From NCBI GenBank assembly GCA_002293545.1, contig DBDL01000074.1, forward strand, positions 20,064 through 33,523: a stretch of DNA of 13,460 bases, read 5' to 3'. Position 1 is the stretch's first letter; each line of letters begins with the position of its first letter. Shown here in pieces: positions 7,709 to 13,460 of the stretch. The position numbers were made by a program, and so were the translations under genes. Source of the DNA: Lachnoclostridium sp. UBA933. Lineage in GTDB: Bacteria > Bacillota > Clostridia > Lachnospirales > Lachnospiraceae. Below the pieces are notes generated by a model. The model searched no databases. It had not been told where the DNA came from and was given only the letters and a program-made list of their open reading frames with translations.

Positions 7709-7754
7709 ATATATCGTATAGATATATTGTAACGATATATATGAGCTTTGTCAA
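7705..7754 (-). promoter_or_regulatory. padR promoter overlapped by a 40-bp palindromic operator
   Basis: On the minus strand there is TTGACA (7749-7754), a 17-bp spacer, and TACAAT (7726-7731). A palindrome with perfect 13-bp arms, TCATATATATCGT (7705-7717) and ACGATATATATGA (7732-7744), is centred on the -10 box with a 14-bp gap. Bound PadR would block the promoter. The expected start of transcription is near 7719-7717. Confidence 0.78.
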
Positions 7755-7781
7755 TAGAAAATGCCGTGAAAACAAATTTAT

Positions 7782-7810
7782 TTGAATGAAAACCTTTTTT
7801 GATGTATAAT
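7782..7810 (+). promoter_or_regulatory. Promoter of the radical SAM-nth operon
   Basis: TTGAAT (7782-7787), a 17-bp spacer and TATAAT (7805-7810) form a good sigma-A promoter. The leader is about 100 nt. It diverges from the padR promoter with only 27 bp between the two -35 boxes, so PadR bound at its palindrome could also affect it. Confidence 0.7.
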
Positions 7811-7916
7811 GTGTTTGGATTGTTTTACAAAATCGTCATTTGATAAAAACTGAATATAATTATGAAAGAGTTCTGTCAGAATTTCATGGAATACTGTCTG
7901 AAAAAGGAGAATCCTT

Positions 7917-9746
7917 ATGCTTCTGCTTACGGCGTTGAACGCCAAATACATACATTCCAATCCGGCGGTATATCAATTGCAGGCATATTTATCTGAGTAT
8001 GCGGGGCACATACAAATAGCCGAATATACGATTAATCAGAGCATGGAAGAAGTGTTTCGGGATATTTACCGTAAAAAACCGGAGATTATCGCATTTTCCT
8101 GTTATATTTGGAATATCGAATATGTTTGCCGGCTGGCTTCCGATATAAAGAAAGTTTTGCCGGAAAGTCTGATTCTTCTTGGAGGACCGGAGGTATCTTA
8201 TGATTCGGAAACACTTCTTGAGAAGCATTCAAATATTGACTATATCATACGAGGCGAAGGAGAAAAGGCACTTCTTTCTTTTGTGAAATGGTATTTTGAC
8301 GGTGAGGGGAAACGAGAGGATATCGCCGGTCTTGTCTATCGGAACCATGAACAGGGGGATATTACCGAATCTGCCTGTCAGGACAGGGAAATCAGTGTGA
8401 ATCGTTCGGGGAACATGACGCCGATGGATGAGTGCGTATTTCCCTATGATGATTTAACGGACTTTAATCACCGGATCATTTATTATGAGTCGAGCAGGGG
8501 ATGTCCGTTTTCATGCAGTTATTGTTTGTCTTCGATCGAGAAAAAGGTACGGTATCGGAGTATAGAAAAAGTCAGGGAAGAAATACGGTTTTTTCTGGAT
8601 AAAGAAGTCCTTCAGGTGAAGTTCATTGACCGTACCTTTAACAGCAGCCGGGAACGTGCTTATGATATCTGGAAGTTTATCGGCGAACAGGATAACGGGA
8701 TCACAAACTTTCATTTTGAAATTGCCGGGGATCTTTTACGGGAAAAAGATTTAAGGCTTTTTAAAGGATTCCGGCAGGGACTGATACAATTGGAAATAGG
8801 GATTCAGTCAACCAATCAGACGACGATTGAGGCAGTCAATCGGAGCATGGATTTGAAGAAGATAAAGGAATCCGTTGATAAGATAAACAGAATGGGGAAC
8901 ATTCATCAGCATCTGGATTTGATTGCCGGACTGCCGTATGAAGACTACGAAAGCTTTCAACATTCATTTCACGAAGTATTTGCCATGAAGCCGAACCAGT
9001 TGCAGCTTGGGTTTTTAAAGGTTTTAAAGGGTTCCCGGATAAGAGAGGATTCGGAAAAGTACGGATTGGTATACAGTGAGAAACCGCCCTATGAAATCTT
9101 GGGGACAAAGTGGCTTACTTATGAAGAAATTTTCCAATTGAAAACAGTTGAAGAAATGCTGGAAATATATTATAATAGCAGTCAGTTTCCCTCATCGCTT
9201 GCTTTTCTCCTGCCGCTGCAAAAAACGCCGTTTGATTTTTTTCTGGCATTGGGAAAGTTTTATCAAAAAAGCGGTTTGCAGGGGGATTCCTCCGGGCGTG
9301 TCCGTCGATACTTATTATTACAGGACTACTTTGGCGCATATGTGCTGCCGGCAATACCATCCGGCAGGAAAAACCTCTATGCGGAATATTTCAGTCAGGC
9401 ACTGACATATGATTATTATTTACGGGAAAATGCCAAGAGCCGGCCGCCGTTTGCTGCGTTGCCAACAGAAGAAGAAAAAGGGGTAATCCGGCAGTTTTTC
9501 AAGAATGAGGAGTCGGAACGGAGATTTTTATACGGATATGAGAATTATACGGCGAAACAATTGGAAAAAATGACAAAGATGATTCGGTTTCAGCTTGATA
9601 TCGAATATTTGATTCAGACGGGTGAATGCAGGGAAAAGAGCTGTTATGTACTGTTTGATTACCGACACCGGAATCGTTTGAATCATTCGGCAAGAGTCAT
9701 ATGGTGGAAAGGGGATTCAAGTGAAACAAAAGGAAAAAGTGTCTGA
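7917..9746 (+). CDS. B12-binding-domain radical SAM protein (DUF4080 type), 609 aa
   Basis: An N-terminal cobalamin-binding-like Rossmann domain (about 1-140, beginning MLLLTALNAKYIHSNPA and including LLGGPEVS and IIRGEGE) precedes a radical SAM barrel with the 4Fe-4S ligands C196, C200 and C203 in GCPFSCSYC. Later barrel elements IEIGIQS and DLIAGLPYED are typical of this class. The C-terminal 200 residues (about 400-600) correspond to what I recall as the DUF4080 region of such proteins; I cannot confirm this without a search. The chemistry should be SAM radical-based, possibly methylation with cobalamin, but no substrate is established. The classical cobalamin motif DxHxxG is not evident in the N-terminal domain, so B12 binding is uncertain. 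ATG follows AAGGAG at 7 bases. Its last 26 bases overlap nth. Confidence 0.88.
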   Translation: MLLLTALNAKYIHSNPAVYQLQAYLSEYAGHIQIAEYTINQSMEEVFRDIYRKKPEIIAFSCYIWNIEYVCRLASDIKKVLPESLILLGGPEVSYDSETLLEKHSNIDYIIRGEGEKALLSFVKWYFDGEGKREDIAGLVYRNHEQGDITESACQDREISVNRSGNMTPMDECVFPYDDLTDFNHRIIYYESSRGCPFSCSYCLSSIEKKVRYRSIEKVREEIRFFLDKEVLQVKFIDRTFNSSRERAYDIWKFIGEQDNGITNFHFEIAGDLLREKDLRLFKGFRQGLIQLEIGIQSTNQTTIEAVNRSMDLKKIKESVDKINRMGNIHQHLDLIAGLPYEDYESFQHSFHEVFAMKPNQLQLGFLKVLKGSRIREDSEKYGLVYSEKPPYEILGTKWLTYEEIFQLKTVEEMLEIYYNSSQFPSSLAFLLPLQKTPFDFFLALGKFYQKSGLQGDSSGRVRRYLLLQDYFGAYVLPAIPSGRKNLYAEYFSQALTYDYYLRENAKSRPPFAALPTEEEKGVIRQFFKNEESERRFLYGYENYTAKQLEKMTKMIRFQLDIEYLIQTGECREKSCYVLFDYRHRNRLNHSARVIWWKGDSSETKGKSV

Positions 9747-10368
9747 AATATTGAATTTACTGGACAGGGAATATACGACGGAGTATAAATGCTACCTCAA
9801 TCACGAAACACCGTGGCAGCTTTTATTTGCTACGATTTTGAGCGCCCAGTGCACCGACCGGAGAGTTAATATTGTGACAAAGGATTTATTCCGCAAATAT
9901 AAAACATTACAGGATTTTGCGGAAGCGGAGCTAAGTGAAATGGAGGAAGCGGTCCGATCTACCGGTTTTTATAAACACAAAGCCAGGAATTTGATTGCCT
10001 GTGCCAAAAAGTTAATCGGGGATTTTGGCGGAGAGCTGCCGAAATCGCTGGAAGAACTTACTTCACTGGCGGGAGTGGGAAGAAAAACCGCCAATGTGAT
10101 CCGCGGAAATATCTACCATGAACCAAGCATTGTGGTGGATACTCATGTTATGCGGATATCGAGAAAGCTTGGGTTTACCCAAGAAAAAGACCCGGAAAAA
10201 ATTGAACAGGATTTAATGCGTATACTTCCGAAAGAACATTGGATACTGTATAATATACAGATTATTACCCATGGCAGAACCATTTGTACGGCAAGAAACC
10301 CAAACTGTGAAAAATGCTTTTTAAAACATCTGTGTAATGAAACGCTTACGCCAAATCCAACTTCCTGA
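9721..10368 (+). CDS. nth: Endonuclease III, DNA glycosylase/AP lyase, 215 aa
   Basis: This base-excision repair enzyme removes oxidised pyrimidines and cuts at abasic sites. The helix-hairpin-helix motif LAGVGRKTANV contains the catalytic lysine K122 (E. coli K120), and the aspartate D140 is in VVDTHVMR. The C-terminal [4Fe-4S] ligands fit the family spacing exactly: C189-x6-C196-x2-C199-x5-C205. Length matches the family (about 211). The start is GTG 9721 with AAAGGGGA upstream, inside the end of the radical SAM gene, which suggests coupled translation. Nothing is missing, so the enzyme should be active. Confidence 0.97.
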   Translation: MKQKEKVSEILNLLDREYTTEYKCYLNHETPWQLLFATILSAQCTDRRVNIVTKDLFRKYKTLQDFAEAELSEMEEAVRSTGFYKHKARNLIACAKKLIGDFGGELPKSLEELTSLAGVGRKTANVIRGNIYHEPSIVVDTHVMRISRKLGFTQEKDPEKIEQDLMRILPKEHWILYNIQIITHGRTICTARNPNCEKCFLKHLCNETLTPNPTS

Positions 10369-10389
10369 TTTACGGACATAGATTCATGT

Positions 10390-10437
10390 AAAATACCGGA
10401 TACCGGTTTGCGGAAATACATTTGCAAAATACCGGAT
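10390..10437. repeat. 12-bp direct repeat and weak hairpin between convergent genes
   Basis: AAAATACCGGAT occurs at 10390-10401 and again at 10426-10437. CCGGTTTGC (10403-10411) can pair with GCAAAATACCGG (10424-10435) with a 3-nt bulge, and CTTTTCT follows. This may be a weak terminator for nth; no better one exists in the 75 bases before the convergent gene's stop codon. Confidence 0.35.
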
Positions 10438-10443
10438 GCTTTT

Positions 10444-11055
10444 CTAAGACTTGGATGCCTGTATTTCTTTTAAGCCGTTCAGTATTTTTTCTTTTCGTTC
10501 GATGCTGCTGTTTGTTATATGCCGGATCAGGCTGTTTAGCTCAGCCGGCTGCCCAAGCGCCAGATAAACTTTTGCAAGTCCGTAATAATCGGCAGAACGG
10601 GTTGAACCGCATTTTAACAATAACAGATAACCCTCCTTTGCCTCCTGCAAATAATTTTCATCAAATAAAACTTGAGAATATCTTGACAACTTGATTAAAA
10701 AATTGGTATAGTTGGCATCATAGGAAGACAACTGATGAAAATTTCCAACACCATATTTTAACTTTAGATCCGTATTGGAATAAGAGGATAAATCAATCAT
10801 TTTATTCTGTATAGCGGAAATGACGGTTTGTCTGACTTCAAGGACATCAGTGCTATCCGTTTCAGTGTCAGGAATCTGGGATTCGTCAATTAAAAGATAA
10901 TCCAAATGAGAAATATCTTTGTTGCGCGCATGATTTGCTTTTTGCTCGCGTGCCCAGAAGCTTTGTGAGATTTTGGAATTATGTTTGGCGGCTTTATTAC
11001 GCTCATAGGTCAGCCAAATGATAAAAATAATAAAAATGATAAGAAATATAGGCAT
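10444..11055 (-). CDS. Membrane-anchored protein of unknown function, TPR-like, 203 aa
   Basis: I do not recognise a named family. The first 16 or so residues are strongly hydrophobic (PIFLIIFIIFIIWL), then basic residues, so a single N-terminal anchor with a cytoplasmic body is likely. The middle (about 35-75) is acidic and polar. Residues about 115-200 form helices with spacing like tetratricopeptide repeats (FDENYLQEAKEGYLLLLKCG, then YYGLAKVYLALGQPAELNSL), suggesting a protein-binding role. The start ATG has AAAGGA upstream. It diverges from the small membrane peptide gene with 59 bp between start codons, and no clear promoter can be picked in that gap. Codon use looks like that of its neighbours. 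Confidence 0.8.
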   Translation of the reverse strand: MPIFLIIFIIFIIWLTYERNKAAKHNSKISQSFWAREQKANHARNKDISHLDYLLIDESQIPDTETDSTDVLEVRQTVISAIQNKMIDLSSYSNTDLKLKYGVGNFHQLSSYDANYTNFLIKLSRYSQVLFDENYLQEAKEGYLLLLKCGSTRSADYYGLAKVYLALGQPAELNSLIRHITNSSIERKEKILNGLKEIQASKS

Positions 11056-11114
11056 AAACAGGAATCCTTTCTTACATATAAATTTACGTGAGAATCAAAC
11101 AGGAGGTGATAAAC

Positions 11115-11219
11115 ATGCTCAGTAAAAGAAATAGAAAAATCATTGCATCCGTTATATGTGTCATTTTAGTAATCGCATTAGTCGTACCGCTCGTACTAAG
11201 CTTTTGGGGCGGGATATAA
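11115..11219 (+). CDS. Small single-span membrane protein, 34 aa
   Basis: This short open frame begins MLSKRNRKIIASV and ends SFWGGI. A basic N-terminal stretch (K4, R5, R7, K8) precedes about 20 hydrophobic residues (about 9-29) with one proline, which fits a single membrane span with the N-terminus inside. The ribosome binding site AGGAGGTGAT at 11101-11110 is a perfect anti-16S match, five bases before ATG. That is the best such site in the window and the strongest argument that the gene is real. It lies between a divergent membrane-anchored protein and the VanW gene. Function is unknown; small membrane-protein regulators or a complex subunit are possible roles, not shown here. Confidence 0.72.
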   Translation: MLSKRNRKIIASVICVILVIALVVPLVLSFWGGI

Positions 11220-11287
11220 TTAAGATTATTATATAAAAAAAGCCGGGTAATGTCAATCGAACATTGAAATCAGGGATGGTGGATGCT

Positions 11288-12871
11288 ATGAAAAAATGGA
11301 AAATACTAATATGCGGATTCTTATGCTGCGGTGCCGTTATTGCGGCGGCTGATTTTTTCGTATCTTACGCTGAGGTTCAGCCAGCGGAAGGGCAGATTTG
11401 CAAAGGCGTATATATTGACGATATTTTGCTGGAAGGGATGACAGAAGATGAGGCGGCGGACGCACTGGAATCCTATATTGATGAGTTGAGGGACCGCAGG
11501 GTATATATCAAAACGCCGGATGAAACAATCGAGGCGGAATTGCATGACTTTGACTATACCTGTGATGATCAGGAATATATCACAGAAGCACTGAACATCG
11601 GAAAAACAGGGAACATTGTAAAACGCTACAGTGAGTTAAAAAATGCACAAAATGAAAATACCGTATTCAATTTGAATTTTCAGGTGGATGAGAAGAAGCT
11701 GACAGAATTTGCACGTGAGAATTTGATGAAATATATTAAGAAAGCAAAAGACGCCACAATAAAGCGTGAAAACCAACAATTTGTTTATACCGACTCAAAG
11801 ACCGGACAGAAAATTGATATCAAAGACACGGTACAGAAATTAAAATCGGTTATTACAGAAAACAAAGAAATGGAAGATATTACGACCGAAGCGGTAGTCG
11901 TGGAGGATTTACCGAAATACAGCAAAGAGGATGTTTCATTATGCAAAGATGAATTGTCCACATTTTCTACGCAATATAGTACGGGAGCGGTCAACCGGAG
12001 TTCCAATTTATCAAACGCCGCCTCCCTGATTGACGGTTCGGTAGTATATCCCGGTGAAGTTTTTTCCGTATATGAGGCGATTGCACCTCTGGATGGTACA
12101 AACGGTTATTTGCCGGCACCGTCGTATGAAAATGGCGAGGTGGTTGACAGCGTCGGAGGAGGGGTATGTCAGGTATCTACCACGCTGTATAATACCGTTA
12201 TCCGGGCGGAGCTTGAGATTGTGGAACGCAGTCCGCATTCAATGGTGGTTGCTTATGTAAAACCCTCTATGGATGCGGCAATTGCGGGAACATATAAGGA
12301 TTTTAAGTTTAAGAATAATACGGATGTCCCCATTTATATTATGGGGGGAGCGAGCGGCGGAACCATTTATTTCAAAATATTCGGTTACGAATCACGCTCA
12401 TCCAAAAGAAAAATCAGTTTTGAGTCCGAAGTATTGGAAACGATAGATCCGGGCGCAGACAAAGTGACCCTTGACCCGTCAAAGCCCCCTTCCTATATGT
12501 CCGTAACGCAGGAAAGCCATGTCGGATACCGGGCAAAGCTGTGGAAGACGATAAAGGAAAAAGGAAAGACAGAAAAGGTACTGATGAATACCAGTTCCTA
12601 TGCCCCGTCACCCCGTTTTGTCGTAAAAGGTTCGGGGAAGGATCCGAAAGACAAGAAAAATCCAAGGGATAAGAAAAATTCGGGAAAGGACAACAACCCG
12701 AAAGGAACAAAAAACCCGAAAGAAACAGGGAAGCCAAGGCAGACGCATAGTCCGCGGGAAACAGAAAAACCTAGCAGGACTCCGAAGCCGAATTCATACA
12801 GCAGCAATTTCCGGAGTCCAAATCAGCCGGAACATACTCCGGGAACAGGCGATCGGGACAATGATGGATGA
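11288..12871 (+). CDS. VanW-family surface protein, 527 aa
   Basis: An N-terminal hydrophobic segment (about 5-25, WKILICGFLCCGAVIAAADF) should export or anchor the protein outside the membrane. Residues about 30-215 resemble the peptidoglycan-binding-like region found before VanW domains. The VanW domain covers about 226-365, with FSTQYSTG, NAASLIDGSVVYPGEVFSV and GGGVCQVSTTLYN (C294). A degenerate G5-like segment may follow (about 385-440). The last 80 residues are Lys, Pro, Asn, Gly-rich with repeated KNPK/KDPK elements and are probably disordered, perhaps spanning or contacting the wall. ATG 11288 is chosen because GGTGG precedes it; TTG 11264 and ATG 11276 lack a good site. VanW is named from vancomycin-resistance loci, but most homologues are ordinary surface proteins. 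No resistance genes are present. It overlaps the next gene by 11 bases. Confidence 0.9.
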   Translation: MKKWKILICGFLCCGAVIAAADFFVSYAEVQPAEGQICKGVYIDDILLEGMTEDEAADALESYIDELRDRRVYIKTPDETIEAELHDFDYTCDDQEYITEALNIGKTGNIVKRYSELKNAQNENTVFNLNFQVDEKKLTEFARENLMKYIKKAKDATIKRENQQFVYTDSKTGQKIDIKDTVQKLKSVITENKEMEDITTEAVVVEDLPKYSKEDVSLCKDELSTFSTQYSTGAVNRSSNLSNAASLIDGSVVYPGEVFSVYEAIAPLDGTNGYLPAPSYENGEVVDSVGGGVCQVSTTLYNTVIRAELEIVERSPHSMVVAYVKPSMDAAIAGTYKDFKFKNNTDVPIYIMGGASGGTIYFKIFGYESRSSKRKISFESEVLETIDPGADKVTLDPSKPPSYMSVTQESHVGYRAKLWKTIKEKGKTEKVLMNTSSYAPSPRFVVKGSGKDPKDKKNPRDKKNSGKDNNPKGTKNPKETGKPRQTHSPRETEKPSRTPKPNSYSSNFRSPNQPEHTPGTGDRDNDG

Positions 12872-13436
12872 GATGGACGGAAGTAAGTCGTTTTTAGGGA
12901 AATTGGCGGTTGGGGATGAAATCGTCATGACCAAGTGGATCGCCCTGAAAGGGTCGATAAGAATCGTAAATGAAAAATATGCGGTACTCCGGGAACATTT
13001 TTCCCAACCCTTTTTAAACCGGATATTGTCAATGGAAGAGATGATTTCGGTTCGCCCGGAGAAAGAGGCGGTTTCGCGAATCGGAGGGGTATCTTTCTAT
13101 GAAGTTTCAGAGGGCGGGATTTTTGGTGCCTTGTGGGACTTTGCGGCGGTTTCGGGAGTCGGATTGGAAGTCGGGTTAAGCAAAATTCCGGTTTTACAGG
13201 AAACAATCGAAATCAGTGAAGTGTTTCAGATCAATCCCTATCAGCTTATGTCGGACGGCTGTTTATTAATCGGTGCGAAACAGGGAAACCGGATGGCAGA
13301 GGAATTGGAAGAAATGGGGATACCGAGTTGTGTAATCGGGACATCGGTAAAGGGAAAAGACCGGAAAATAAAATCAGGAAATGAGTACCGATTTCTCACA
13401 CCATCAAAGGATGATGAATATTATAAAATCATGTGA
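12861..13436 (+). CDS. HypE/AIR-synthase-like protein, C-terminal domain only, 191 aa
   Basis: From residue 18 on, the protein matches the C-terminal domain of HypE/AIR-synthase-related proteins: GDEIVMTKWIALKGSI (18-33), YEVSEGGIFGALWDFAAVSG (about 80-99), GLEVGLSKIPVLQET, FQINPYQLMSDGCLLIGAKQ, GIPSCVIG. The family normally has about 330 residues with an N-terminal ATP-binding half; that half is absent and its place is taken by the VanW gene. The C-terminal PRIC motif of true HypE is also absent (it ends YYKIM), so hydrogenase maturation is unlikely. It may need a partner for nucleotide binding, or bind a ligand only. ATG 12861 overlaps the VanW end (ATG 12864 is equally possible); the upstream site is weak, fitting coupled translation. 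The gene is complete within the window. Confidence 0.82.
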   Translation: MMDEMDGSKSFLGKLAVGDEIVMTKWIALKGSIRIVNEKYAVLREHFSQPFLNRILSMEEMISVRPEKEAVSRIGGVSFYEVSEGGIFGALWDFAAVSGVGLEVGLSKIPVLQETIEISEVFQINPYQLMSDGCLLIGAKQGNRMAEELEEMGIPSCVIGTSVKGKDRKIKSGNEYRFLTPSKDDEYYKIM

Positions 13437-13460
13437 ATCATATAAATTGGAAGAACTTGT

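Noticed and set aside
10390..10437. Direct AAAATACCGGAT repeats as iterons or an origin
   Set aside because: Only two copies exist, there is no replication gene nearby, and the sequence lies between convergent chromosomal genes where a weak hairpin is a simpler reading.
11264..11287. TTG 11264 or ATG 11276 as the VanW start
   Set aside because: Neither has a properly spaced ribosome binding site, and both would put charged residues (MKSGMVDA) before the hydrophobic export segment, while ATG 11288 has GGTGG and gives MKKWK followed by the membrane segment.
11264..12871. A glycopeptide-resistance locus because of the VanW domain
   Set aside because: No vanHAX, vanRS or ligase genes are present, and VanW-domain proteins are widespread in Clostridia without resistance.
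12861..13436. Calling the last gene hypE and inferring a hydrogenase maturation locus
   Set aside because: The ATP-binding half and the C-terminal PRIC motif are missing, and no other hyp or hydrogenase genes are in the window.

Overview
The window looks like a chromosomal segment of a low-to-mid GC, Gram-positive anaerobe of the Clostridia, most plausibly a Lachnospiraceae-type Firmicute. The reasons are strong AGGAGG-type ribosome binding sites, sigma-A promoters with 17-bp spacers, an Rrf2 regulator beside cysK, a VanW-family surface protein, a B12-binding radical SAM protein of the DUF4080 type, and a stand-alone HypE-like half protein. I cannot name a species. No phage, plasmid or CRISPR signature is present. 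The only mobile-looking DNA is a 165-bp inverted-repeat element.

Layout, left to right. (1) The 3' part of an ABC-type FtsX permease gene enters from the left edge and ends at a clear intrinsic terminator. (2) The 437 bases from 1851 to 2287 contain no gene. They hold that terminator, a possible weak promoter, and a MITE-like palindromic element with perfect 36-bp terminal inverted repeats that lies between that region and the ribosome binding site of the next gene. (3) An SGNH/GDSL hydrolase gene runs rightward and converges on metY. Between the two stop codons is a degenerate second copy of the metY 3' end. (4) A leftward cysK-metY sulfur-assimilation operon diverges from an Rrf2-family regulator gene, with palindromic candidate operators at both promoters. 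(5) A leftward, translationally overlapping padR-metallohydrolase pair has its promoter inside a 40-bp palindrome. (6) A rightward pair follows, a B12-binding radical SAM gene overlapping nth (endonuclease III). (7) A leftward membrane-anchored protein of unknown function comes next, then a divergent 34-residue membrane peptide gene with a consensus ribosome binding site. (8) A rightward, overlapping pair closes the window: a VanW-family surface protein and a protein resembling only the C-terminal half of HypE/AIR-synthase-like proteins.

How the parts work together. CysK and MetY use sulfide to make cysteine and homocysteine, and the adjacent Rrf2 protein is the obvious candidate to control both them and itself. 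PadR probably represses its own operon through the palindrome over its promoter. The radical SAM-nth and VanW-HypE-like pairs are joined by overlapping reading frames, which suggests co-translation. Their functional links are unknown. The most unusual features are the palindromic insertion, the vestigial metY tail, the padR start/operator arrangement, the unlisted small membrane protein and the HypE-like half protein. I see no convincing new defence or mobile system.
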